64,000 nt of DNA, taken from Astropecten irregularis (taxonomy: Eukaryota; Echinodermata; Asteroidea; Paxillosida; Astropectinidae). A program made the position numbers and the translations under genes. The stretch's first letter is position 1. Each line of letters starts with the position of its first letter. The DNA is taken from the NCBI GenBank assembly GCA_963971285.1, contig OZ020252.1, positions 10,887,662 through 10,951,661 of the forward strand, written 5' to 3'. A model generated the notes under the pieces. That model did not search any database, was not told the DNA's origin, and worked only from the letters and a program-made list of their open reading frames with translations. This document shows positions 18,688-31,300 of the stretch, piece by piece.

Positions 18688-21600
18688 CAGCCGATTTCAC
18701 AAAACTTGGCGTAACATATCTACTTATGGCGTAAGACTTACGCCATAAAATTATGGCGTAGCTGCGCCATATCTTAAAATCGATTTCACGAAACTCGACT
18801 TAGCTGCGCAACGTCGGATTTACACTTTATATTTTAATGTTGCTAGGACGAGGATGACCTCGTGTAAGGTCAACGACTGTTTGAGTATTCACGCCTTTAT
18901 ACATGAAACGTTCGTTGAGCACACCGTTGCAAAAGTTTTCTCGAAGGCAGCCATTTGCAATTTGTTGATACGTCGCGGTGGTGATCGGAAAGTGAAAAAC
19001 TGTTCACGATTGGAAGCATAAACCAGTAAATGAGCTCTACGAAGATAAATTTCCTTGACGAAAACCATGTGTAGTTTAAACATTTGCGGCATTATCCTGA
19101 CGAAAAGTGCAACTTTGCAGGAAATGGACAAGCGGACACGGCACTCGTCACGGGGCTGTAGTGTATGCGGTTAGCCTACGCTACGCTGTTTACATTCACT
19201 CCCTTTAATTGTAAGTACTGAATTTAGGCCTCGGGCTATAAAAAGGTGAACAGACTTCAGCTTCAGGGTAAAGGGATATAATTATGTACACGTATCATGG
19301 ATACATCTCGCGGTAGCAACTGGGTGTATGGAGAGCTTCTAATAATATTCATTGGTAGAATTTGTTAGGGCAGACTCAACACAAAAATCAAAATAATTTA
19401 ATATTTGGAAGAAATAAAAACAAAGATTTGAGAAATTTAAGAGGCGAGTGGCTCCATATTTTTTTCCTGATGACCCATTGAATTATTTTTTATGGGGGAG
19501 GGTGAGGGGTTAGATTGATCAGTGCACACCTCGATGGAAACTTGGAGCAGACAGTTTGATTATTATGCTTCAGTTCAAAATGGCAATTGGTTCAGTCTGT
19601 TTACAATTGATGGATTGGAAAATGTGTACACACTTAAGGCCACATAAAAAAAATTACTTGTTTAGCGTCCCCGCCCGACCTCCGATATGAGCCCGACCTG
19701 TATTATTTTTTTATTTTTTATTTGTCTCAAAAAAAATAAATATTGGGGGAAACAATTATTTCTTGTATGTAAAGGCAGTGTGCGCTAATATCTACCGTAA
19801 TTTTCGGACTAAACATCATGAAGACCACCTGGGGTAGAAGCCGCAGCATGCGAAAAATGTACAAATTTAAGCGGAAGGGACATTTGATAATCAACGTTCC
19901 GGAAATTTGTACCGATGTGGCGGACTGAAGGAATATCAGCTGAGCGCATGACTAGAACTACCGTAACCCGACTTGAGTCAAGTCTACATACTTTTCTAGT
20001 CTACTGAAATTTCCAATTGTCAGATATCTAGCTTGAAAGCTTCTATGGTCTTCAGTATCTTCCTAACATGTTTTCTGACCATGAATACCATGTATCTTTT
20101 CTTCCACAGGCATGTTGCCATTCTATCCTTAAAATAAAAAATAAAAATAAAAACCTCCCTCCCTACCTAGAAAATTTGGAAGAGTTGGACGTTAAACAAT
20201 TTTTTTTTTTTATGTGGCCTAATAAAAAAAACAGAGGTAGGCCCTACATTTTCCAAGCACATGAAAAACATTGATAATGAAGGTTTTTTTTTCTTTTCCA
20301 GTGCTAATTTATTTTACTGTTTGTATCAATTCAGGACGAGGTGACTGAGAAGAATGATCTCATAGAGGAAGTGCTAGAGGTACCCTACTGACCCCAGCTG
20401 CCACAGGAGTAGTGGCTAGAGGGGAAGGCGAGCCAGTACCTTGTGCAGGTAAAAGTTTGTGGCTAATACAATTACTACACACATATCTGTCAAATGAAAC
20501 TTTGTATCATAAACACTTCATGTTGTTCATGTTCATACATATAAATGTTTTGTTTTATTTCATACACTCCCCCTTTTTGTACACAGAAGCTACCATTTCA
20601 AGGCAAAGAGAGCCACTTAACATGAAGAACTTGAGAGATGAAGAAGATGACTAATACCATGATGAAGCAGAGAATGTTCTTGTACCATCATCATCATTAC
20701 TGATGGCTGGCCTACTACCTGTGTCCAATGCAACACCAAGTTCCAGTGCCTTGGCTGTGAAACGGGCAACCTATGTGTCCAATAGGGACATGATTTATGA
20801 ACTAGAAAAAGAACGTTTGCAAATTGACAATTGACAAAGAGAGACTGCAAGTAGAAAAGGAGAATTGGCAAATTGCAAAACACTTGGATGTCAGCTTGCT
20901 AATGATAATTGCTATTTCTTGCCAGCAAGAATAACATTGCTGTTGTCTCTTATTAGAACTTATAAATTCATAATCATTTTGGCATGTTTTATGTCTTTAA
21001 CTTCCTTATATTATTAGTACAGCATATGTTGGAAAGGTGACCTGAATTTTAAAAAGGTAAAATATAAACTATATGGCTACATCATTTAATAATTTAATAC
21101 ATGTGTCATTGACTAGTTGTGTGAGAACATCACACTATTTTAGAACCTTTTTTAAACAAATATAACATAATAATTAAAATCTTGCAATTGAAAGGATAAC
21201 AGCACAGATGATTCTATTTATTTAAAGATTACCTTTGAATTCTGGATTTTGGAATCAAATTGTATTTTTTTAAAGTTTTAATTGATAAAATTAAATTTTC
21301 TGGTGATCTTTTGACCATTGCTAACTTTTTTCATGGCATTTTCCCTGTAACATCACTGTGAATATTAACAAGAATTATCAAATGATGAGATCTGTTTTCT
21401 ACATTTTGCCTTCTCCTTTTGGGACATAACACAGTGTCTAGTGTCTTAGTTTTAGCATTGCTCAAGTGTTGAATCGAATCAGATTTCAAGTGATCATTAT
21501 GGGGCACTTTAACTTCATCCTCCTCAACTTGGCCCTCACAAATTTTCTGGCTCTAGTGAAACTCCCTAGCTTTGTTGTTGAAAACATCACAAACAAGGAT

Positions 21601-22725
21601 GAGTGTTTTCCCTCCTTTGGCTTATCCTTGGCTCAGCTGTCAAACAGGGTTGCTCCTTGAATTGCTGAATTATCACCATGGTTCATTTGAGGCTGAAATT
21701 GAAGTGTCTCTCCCCCTCTGGGTTGTGGGTAAAGTAGGGTTCCCTCAACTAGGAGCGAAGGGTGTAGCCAGTATCTCCGAATAACAACCCTTCAAGTCTA
21801 TATCAGAAAAAGACATGTTCAGAAATAAAAATATGAATGTACTTAAAATGTATGGTAAGGTCAAAAAAATAATGAGTAAATGTACATGTATGCTAACTGG
21901 TAATGAAAAACCCTCGTATTGAATATTTTTTCATATTTATTATTGTGTAGATTCTTGCCGGTTCCGTCCAAATTAAATTTGGAAATAGAACACCACAAAA
22001 ATGATAGCATATCCCGGGTTATTTTTTGTGTCATATCGTTTGTCATGAATTTAGTATTTACTATGGTGTTTTATAATAAGCCAGTCTTCGACCAAAAGTT
22101 AAATGTCCACTTCCAACACTCCTACTACCGGCAAACTAAAATAGTATTAAACCGTACCCAGCCTCATTCTTACGACTATTATAACCATGATTATCCCACC
22201 CGCTTGTTTGGCGAGGATCACCATGGTCACTGCCTATCATCATGTTCGAAAAGCGTACATACACTCGTTCGTTGTTTTTTCCTTACGCTATAATTATTAA
22301 ACCATAACGGAGAATTACCCGAGTTTGACGCTCCAAAACCTCTTGAAATTCTGCAACAAGCCTGTGCGAAATATCCCCGAGTCCCGGTAAAATCATACTT
22401 GTTATATTGCTCTATTATTTCACCGTAGTCGAGAGTATCCAAGGGATTTTTATGTCACGAAACAGTCTCTCTCGATGCAGTGTTCTTCGCTGTTCACGTT
22501 GAGCTAAACGTGGACACCATTTTTACGGCATGTTTCATGCACTTACGCCACCTAAATACATGGCGTAAGTTGCGCCACGTTTTATGGCGTAAGTCGCCGA
22601 CTTACGCCATATCCGGATAGTGCGTAACTTTCGTGAAAACAGTCATAAATTTATGGCGCAACTTACGCAACATTTGTAGCGTAAGTGGACTTACGCCATT
22701 GCGTAAAGTTTCGTGAAATCGGCTG
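18688..22725. mobile_element. 4.04-kb Harbinger-like element, TSD CTG, TIR CAGCCGATTTCAC
   Basis: CTG is duplicated at 18685-18687 and 22726-22728. The ends are CAGCCGATTTCACAAAACTT and the inverse of CAGCCGATTTCACGAAACTT. Sub-terminal repeats of ttatggcgtaag / cttacgccat occur at both ends. A 3-bp CWG duplication and a decayed coiled-coil ORF (20330-20940) fit the two-gene Harbinger/PIF layout, but I could not find a transposase reading frame. Confidence 0.7.
20330..20940 (+). pseudogene. Decayed coiled-coil (Myb/SANT-partner-like) gene in Harbinger element
   Basis: After an acceptor cacag at 20587 the frame reads EATISRQREPLNMKNLRDEE, hits a TAA at 20652, then continues YHDEAENVLVPSSS.. 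to YELEKERLQIDN and a TGA. A 7-bp tandem duplication (aattgac twice, about 20821-20834) shifts the frame; past it the coiled coil resumes as KERLQVEKENWQIAKHL. Similar ELEKERLQIDKERL tails are typical of Myb/SANT-like proteins of Harbinger elements (family knowledge). An upstream piece, DEVTEKNDLIEEVLE at about 20334, could be an earlier exon. Confidence 0.45.
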
Positions 22726-22973
22726 CTGGCTATTTTACTCATCCACAAGTTGAAACAAAAAATTATTATCAATTTCGTTACAACGAAAAGTTCCGTCTGT
22801 TTGCATTTTGGCCATCTTGGAACAATGCACTATGGGATACTTACCGAAGTAACCCGCTCGGCGAGTCGCTCACTTGGGCCAGGCCCGAGTAAGCTCGAGA
22901 TGTGACGTCAAAGTCAAATCGAACGCTGTCGCGCTTCCCGGAGTAAGCTCGAGTGACCAAATCGAACGCACTA

Positions 22974-24881
22974 TATATAATTCCTGTGTATTGGCTTTGG
23001 CTGATTTGGTTGTGGCTTTATTAGAATTGAATTGAAAACAACTTAGGATAAAAGTGGACGCGACTCGACGGCGAGGCCGAGGCTTGTCGATCGCCAGCGT
23101 TAGCTTACTTTCCGCCATCTTTATTAGACTGGTTCCCAGTCCACAATAGGGTTTGGGCACGTGATTCGGTATGTTTGGGCATAGATATTGTGGCGGGAAG
23201 GGAAAACTCTCCCGTTGGGAGGAATTGCCGGGAAATGGCTCGCTCGTTGACTGCAACGAGAAATCTCGGCCTTGACCAACAATCGCTCCCAAAATAAATA
23301 AACTACAACAAGCTGCACCCGAGCGGCTGAGTGCAGGCTTGCGGGGACGTTCGTTTACAGGAAAATATATCCTGAATCTATGGGCAAGCGGGGATGGACA
23401 GAGTAAGAGACACTGGGGAACAGAGTTTTGAATTCAACAACAATTAAAACAATGATTTATGAAATAATCAACAACCAGTTACAAGGCGAAATATAGGCTG
23501 GCAGAAAATCTTACTGCAGTGCCAATACGGTGCCAGTAAATGAAAGAGCATATAAGACTTAGCGCCTCCGAAAACAAAGAAACACTAGCGCCTCCGAAAA
23601 TAAAGAAACACTAGCACCTCCGAGAGGTGCGTCAATTACAATGTAATTTGACACAAACCGTGACAATTCACTCTCTAAACAACTCCAAACATTCGCCAAA
23701 TATTCACAGAAAGATAACAATGACAGAAACAAGCTTACCATAAATCGTCTAGCATCCAAGAAATAACTGCTTGAATTAATCTACAATTTTATTGATGAAC
23801 AAAGACTGTCCTTACAATAACGACGCACAGCACGCCCACAACTCTCGTGATTGGCAGCAACTTGACAAGTGAGAGAAAAAGTTTACTTAGCGCGTTCGTA
23901 GCAACCATTAAATTTCGCGCTACAACTTTGGGCATGAAAAGCGCCCAACGTAGTCTACATTTTAGTGTAAAGAGAAAACCATGAGCGCCCAATTGGAAGC
24001 TAAAATGCGCCCACTTATAACAAGCCCAAAAGCGCACAAATGTGCTACACGCACATACATTGCCACGGACGTGTGGCGAAGGCGCCCAATTATAGGATAA
24101 AAATAGCCAACTTGATGACGCAATTTAGAAGCCATGTGCACGCAGGAGCTCGTAGCAGCATACGCAAGCGTGGATTATAACAAGGTAAACAAGAACCCAT
24201 TTTCGCTACAATATATTAAAAAAACTAGATGTCGCATTGCCTGCTCGTGGACGCGTCTTTCACGGCGCCATCTTTTTAAGGTATTTTAATTTTTTCAAAT
24301 CCGTTTTTATGGAACGCCGTAGCTATCTTCTTAAGATTGTTTGCTTCGGTAATTCCATCATTAAATTGCCAAATTGTATGATGGAATTTGTAAACAGAAT
24401 GACAGAATGACAAATTGAATGATGGAATTGGCAACCGGAATGACAAAACGGCAATTAAAATGATGAAATTTGCAAATTTAATGATGGAATTTACCGACAA
24501 ACAATCTAAGCCACCGATTATAGCTACGGCGTTCAATCATGTTTCTGGTGCATCGCGTAACGCGTAACGACCGGCACTGCGTACCGCGCGGGTACGCGAT
24601 CGTTGTAATAAGCGCTTGGATGTTTAGGTTCATTTGTTACCTTACTTCAATGGCCGTGTCCTGCATGCGCGGATATAGCTCCCATTGGTTTGTACACGGG
24701 TGCGTCATCTAGTTTTTATATATATCTATGTGTTTGGGGCCCCAGAAAATGATCTACGAAGATTGTCATCGACCAGTAGGCAGTACTTCAACAGACTAAT
24801 ACAAGAATAAACGTATAAACAGGAATAGAAAAGTCTTTAAAATGTGTGAATTAACAATACATTAAAATTAATAAACAGCAG
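22974..24881. other. Intergenic, no gene recognised
   Basis: Holds a short imperfect tandem (agcgcctccgaaaayaaagaaacact, about 23557-23625) and a degenerate aatgatggaatttg-type repeat at 24355-24495. No supported exon. Confidence 0.45.
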
Positions 24882-25120
24882 GGGCCAATTTCATAAAACT
24901 GTTAAGCACAAAAATTTGCTAAGCATGACATTTCTGTCTTTATAAAAACAGGGTTAACAACCAAATTTCCACGTGTTGTGTATCACTTGTGATTGTTCTT
25001 TGGCTGTTGTTTGCTGACCATGAATATCAAATGGAATATTCAATGGTGGTTTGTTTTATAGGGCGAGACATTTTTGTGCTAAGCAAATTTTTGTGCTTAA
25101 CAGTTTTATGAAATTGGCCC
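24882..25120. mobile_element. Harbinger-like MITE, GGGCCAATTTCATAAAACTG family (copy 2, intact)
   Basis: CAG is duplicated at 24879-24881 and 25121-25123. The ends GGGCCAATTTCATAAAACTG and CAGTTTTATGAAATTGGCCC are perfect inverses. Length 239 bp. It is the best copy of the family also seen at 3490, 45507 and 60392. Confidence 0.9.
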
Positions 25121-25382
25121 CAGGCTTAGGTGCGCCATAAACCATCGAACACTAATGCGCACAGGCTGCACATCACACACGTGCTGCGGCATTGGTCAAA
25201 ACTTTCACTGCCGCTGAGGGCTGGCTGGCCATAGTTTTATTTTTTACTTGACATTTATAAACAATATGGGGACTGGCAACGAGTCTACTTAATGGATTTG
25301 AGCACGTGTACACTGTTTGATTGTGAGGTTTCTCAGGATCATTTGATCATATACATTATGAATTCATGTTATTTCCTTACAG

Positions 25383-28300
25383 ATGGAATCTGGATTAGCA
25401 GTTGCTGGAAATGCTGCATGTAACCATAGTAACAGTGAAGAGGAAGATGAGCATGATGAGATAGTGAAGCCTATTGCTGGAGGAGATACCCAGTGTATTG
25501 AGGATGATATTCTGGATGTTGTGACTGCATTTGCTGATTTTCAACCCATAGATGATAATCAGGTAATGTAGGCAGATGGGTAGTTGGGATGACAATACAC
25601 ACAGGCCTGATCAGGTCAGCTTTTAATCATCCCTTACAGCCTCAAACCCATCAAACTCCAACAGGTAGTTAGACTGTTGAATTTCTGGTTGGTTTACAGC
25701 AGTGTTGAAGTACTCGTACTCGTACTCGACTCGAGTACAACTCGAGTCCACTAAAGTACTTTGCCCGTACTCGATTAAAAGTACTTGAAAAGAAAATGTA
25801 CTTGGCCCGTACTCGATCCGATGTACTTGAATTTTGGACATACTCGACGTTAAGTACTCGGTACTCGATCCCAGTACTCAATAATTTCTGATAAAAGAAA
25901 ATTGAATAAATTGACCTTTTCGTCAACCTCGAACATATCATAAGCGCGGTATCCGGTACCATTATTATACATGACTTGTAACGTGTAGAAGGCTTTCCTT
26001 GCCCTGGGTACGATGTTGCGTGCGTGCACGTGCAAGAAGCTCGGAGATACATAGAGTGGAGGTAGTAGTTAGCGCGGCCCGAATTAGGATGTCGATACAG
26101 CAAATATCTAGGCCCACTTTTTTTTAGAAAACGGTGAAAAACGCTTACTGTATATAATTATCAAATTTGTTCATAGGAGTTTTGATCTCACCCTGAGATC
26201 CTTAGTGTTTTTGGCTTGTGATTTATTATTTTGTTCTTTCCTTTTTAAATACAACATTTTAGGCAGAAAAGGTTTTTCCATTATATTTGTACCATCACCA
26301 TCTTTATACCCTGTAAGTTTGATAAAAAGCACTGTTCAGTGTTCATACAAGGTATTTTGACTATTTTGGCAAGTCCAGAGAGAACAAAGGGCAGTTGTTT
26401 TTTCCTTTAAATTTACCTGCTGACTTTGTTGTGTAATGAAGAGATTTATTAAACACGACTGTCATGAACTGCATTTGTTGGTACTGTGCATTGGTTCTGT
26501 GCATGTACTCGGGCCGGGACTCGAACTTCGGTACTCGGACTCGGCCCTGTACTCGGCCTTGAATGTACTCGGACTCGATACTTAGGACTTGGACTCGGCA
26601 GCAATGTACTCAGACTCGGCCCAGTACTCGGACCTTGAAGTACATTGTACTCGGTACTCGGAGTACTACTCTGTACTCGGATCTGAGGACTCCACTCCAA
26701 CACTGGTTTACAGTGAGAATCTGTTTTGGGGTTTTGTTTGATTCAGTACCAAAGGTCCAGGAGTACACTGTTTTATTCTGACAGGTTTGGGAAAGTAAGG
26801 CATGAGACCTTGAGTACATGAGACCTGTGAAAACAAGTGTTGGAGTTTGTGACAGTGCACTGGCATTTATTTTGTTGGTTAGCTTACCCATGGCCTAATG
26901 TTTGGTGGTGCACTGGAATATTGTGTTCAAAGGCATTGTTTCATGCTGTTTGGTTTGGGACAGTTGGTCTTCAGTCACACACAAAGGCATAGCTACATCT
27001 AAAGTACACCAATTCAATCAAAATTCAAGAGTTGGAGTTTGAATTTTGTCAGGGTCAGTAATCAATCATACCAAACCTGTGACCAACTGTTGTTGAAGTA
27101 TGTTGGATTTACTATGCTTCAGTACAAGGGCTTTGGGGTTAGGATTCAAGAAAAGATTCTTGTATGTACTCTGCAATCTTTGATAACTTCTATTCATCTT
27201 ATCAATATTGTATTTGGCCCTAAACACATGATGCTAAATCTTTCTTCTGCAAATGGCATATTTCAATCTTTCCTTCTTACTTCTTCCTTAAAGGTAGTAT
27301 CATACTAAGTTGGTAAGACACCAAAACAGAAATGTTCACAGATTTACGTATAACTTACAGATGGTGGTGGTAGAAACATACCGTTAAAATGTTTCCGCCT
27401 GAAATGGTGTATTTATCCAGAAATTAGTCAAACAACGACCGATCTTTTTGATCTTTTAAAAGATCAAAAATAAAAGAGAAAAGACTTAAGAAATACTGTG
27501 GCTGTTTTCACTTCAAAAAGTGGGCACCGTATGGGACTGAAATTTTCACAGATTACTTTTACTGTATCGTTCTTGATATTTATGCCCATGAATCTGTATT
27601 TCTTTGACAAAAATCAAAGTATGATATTACCTTTAAAGTCATGTTACTATTTTTTTAAACTGTATCAATTCCCTCTTCTCTTTCCATTAACTCTAAACAC
27701 AGCTTTGCTTTCAAAAAGGTGACAAGCTGAGCATAATATGTAAAAGTGATGCTGATTGGTGGTGGGGCAGGAAAGGAGAATGTAGTGGCTACGTTCCCAC
27801 CAATCACATCACGTCTCTTTCTGATGGTGAGGGAGGTTGGCAAGATGGTGAATACTTTAGTAGTTACAACACAATGGTAAGCTTTTGATGATTAACAGTG
27901 CTTTTAACATGCTACTCCATACATGTAAGATTAATTTTGGCCATTTTCATCATTTTGCCTGCATTTCGTAGAAGTTCCCATCATTTGTTGGACTCTTTCA
28001 CATGGAACTACTAAACAGGATTAAAGAAATGCAAACCAATGCATTTTTTTAAAATTACTTTGGAACGTGGATGAGTCATGGGAAAAACCATCATGAGAAC
28101 ATGCTTGTAAATTCTCTGTATCACATTCTGCCCAGGAAGCATAGCAGTTCACCTCATGGCATGAGAATATTCAGGATTGCTTTGTTATTTCCAATGAGCT
28201 ACAGTGAATGGGGGCTCTCTCTTTATTGTTCCCAAAAATGAGCTCATTGTGGTACATTTGCGTTTGAATAGATTGTCATTTTCAGAACACAGATGCAGTG

Positions 28301-31300
28301 ACATTAGGCACGTTCTCACACACCAAAAAAGCGTGACTATTTGGGTCGCGATTTGGAGCGCGACCCAAATACCGGTAGTCGCGCTTATTTGTGTGGGGAC
28401 ACTAATAGTGTGTCTTTTTGCAAATAGTCGCGATTATTTGCTGTGTGAATGGTGCACCAAAAAATACCGTTTTTTTATATCCCATCATGCAAGGCGGGCC
28501 CGCAAGTTTAGCACAAAATGCATGCCAACTTCACCCTTCACTGCGCACGGGCAGTTTGATAGAAATCGTACCGGTACGATTTGGGTCGCCCTTTTTTGGC
28601 TGTGGGAACACAACGAAAAGCGCGACTATTTGGGTCGCGATTTGGAGTGCGACCCAAATAGTCACGCTTTTTGGTGTGTGAGAACGTGCCTATTGATTAC
28701 ACCCACCAGAAATTCGGGCTATTGTCCGGCAGTATTCAAACATTGTCTGCCTGCATTGTTCACACACCGAGCTCCCTGCACACAGCACACATGGCCTGGC
28801 CAAATGGACTCCACATGTAGTTTTGACCAGTGACTGATAATATTCCAGTAAAATATTTGATGAATAAAACCAGGGTTGAAGGGGTTAAAAAAAATTTAAA
28901 AAGCTGCTCTTGCTACGATAGCTTAAGCTGTGACATCTCAAATGAACTTAAGTTGCCTGACACACTGTGGATTTGGCGATTTGTACATGATACACAATGA
29001 TTTAAAATGCTGTGAAATTGCCTATCAAATGTTTACCATGGCTAGGTAGATTACATGTCATTTATCAGGTTCATTGAACCTGAAACATTAGCCATTCACA
29101 AAATCAGACACTGAGTACAAATTAAATGGTTGAGTGAACTTGAATGATTGTTTTTATGTCACATTATTAACTGGATCATATATGTTGATTTCCTTTTTAC
29201 ATAATTAATCTATATACATGGATTTCCATTTACCTCTTAAACTCTTTTGATTTCCAACATGCCAACTGCACTTTTCTTCACAATGTTGTGTAAACACAAC
29301 CTAGACATCATTTAAAAAAGAAAAAGCCAAAATACTGACTACCAGGGGTGGATCCAGGGGAAGGGGCGTGGGGGCGTACTCACACCCCTTTTACAAAATC
29401 ATGAATCCGCCACTGACTACTGGCTCAATGTAAAATTGAAAACTGGATTTTATTTTAATTTTTGTCTCCAAATACCGGTACTATACAGGTAACTTGCATG
29501 GACTGACATTATGTTTTTATTAGATTAAATTTGACAAGAGTATAAAGCCACATTCACACTGGGCCTTGCGTACTTGCGTAGCGACTACACTGTTCCTATT
29601 ATACGATAGTCTACGCTGGCTTACGTAACAATACGCCGAGGACACTGAAGGAGTATGCTCAAGATGTACGCACACTACTCAACTCTACGTAGAGTCGGTG
29701 TGATTAAGGGGCTGTAACGTGCTGTTGCGTTGAAATGGCGTACAGCAACGTAATTTTGCATAGACTTGCATACAAATTGTGTTCCACTGTGCTCTACGCC
29801 GAGAGTACGGCAAAAAATTTAACATGTTTATTTTTTAGCACCCATATACTCCTTCTGCATCCTTAGCATATTGTTACATACATGTACACCAGGATAGACT
29901 ATCGTAGGAACAGCATATGGCAATGTAGTCGCTACGCAAGGTAATGCCCGGTGTGAAAGGGGCTTAAGTACATATTTTATATGATTAAACTTGTTTCATA
30001 TATTGATTTCATCATTCAATATATGACAGATGTGAAGATTGTTGGTGCAATCATAATGTGTCCTACCTCCATGGTGCAATTGGTCAGCATGACTTCATTT
30101 TTGTACGACCACACTAATCCTAAAAAGATACATTTCATTCTTTCATTTTGAAATTGCAGAAGCTTCATCTGGAGATGTTACAGGACAGTGCAAGGAACTC
30201 AGCATACTGTATGGCTATACAACACAATCAACAACACATTCAGGGAAAGGTATGCACACTGTACATGTACAACTGAATCAAAAGAAACAATTTTAAATGA
30301 AAAGAAGTCAGCAATGAAACAAAAGCTTGGAAATACATTGTAGGATACTGTATATGTTTGTGCTAGCAGAAGAAAAAAGTCATGTGACAAATAGATACTT
30401 CTGTAATGATAGTGTCAAAGTGAAGGTTTTTCTGAAGTCAATTGAATATTATATGGTGCTGTACTTAAAACTGTGTTTGCGTCACCATGACAAGATTCTG
30501 CCGGAGATTCAGACAGAATTTGAATCAAGTATTTTCTTATCTTGGAAAATCATGATTGGTTTTCTTGATTCAAGGTTGTCAGTTATCATTACAAAGAGAT
30601 TCACAAATATCCTGTTCCACAGGACCGTGGTCTCTTTCTGAGTAACATTTGGCACCCTTAAACTCCCATACAGCCAAAGCTGTGTCCAGCCTACTACTGA
30701 CACACCTGACCGAACAGGCAATCCTCACTCACACAATATGCCCCAGCGAGCAGCCACTGGATCCACACATACTCCAGTGATGAGCACCAAAGAGAAAGCT
30801 CCTAGCAGGATCCTCAGCAATTATGATTATATAAGGACCTCACATCTCTCATTTCAATCGTCTCCTGATGAGGACTAGAGCAGACTAGTCGAAACGTTGA
30901 GACCTAAATCAGACATGCCTGAAGTGCAATGAATTAATCAAATCTTTCTTATCATTTCATTGTTGTTGTTTGGTTCTTGGATGTATATATCACCAGGTTG
31001 TATTGGATGTTGGATGTGGAACAGGAATTCTCAGCATGCTCTCAGTGAAATTTGGCAAAGCTAGCAAGGTAAACTGTTATCTTACTAAGGATGCAAGTCA
31101 GTGTGTACTGTGCAGTCAATGTCATTGTCCATTCCATCATTCCAATGATTTGCACCATCAGTTGAAATAAGAGAACAAACAAAACATCTTTTCATATTTG
31201 TAAATAATTTCAGAAAGAATGGAAGCTGACTAGTTATTGATTACACATACAGGGTTCCCACGACATGGAAAATTCATGAAATATTTTACAAATGACAAAA

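Larger units (their letters stand above)
18428..22973. mobile_element. Outer TIR element containing the Harbinger-like insertion
   Basis: The left end TAGCGTGTTCGATTTGG and right end CCAAATCGAACGCACTA are imperfect inverted copies, extended by gcttactcg / cgagtaagc. Without the 4.04-kb nested element the outer element would be only about 0.5 kb. It is flanked by TA-rich bases, so the target duplication is ambiguous. Confidence 0.55.

Noticed and set aside
22870-23292. 140-codon minus-strand frame
   Set aside because: It overlaps the right end of the 18428-22973 element and shows no domain or splice support.
28204-28833. 209-codon open frame, the longest in the window
   Set aside because: It spans the 384-bp MITE at 28307-28690 and lies in PRMT2 intron 2. 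The peptide repeats the TIR and shows no domain.
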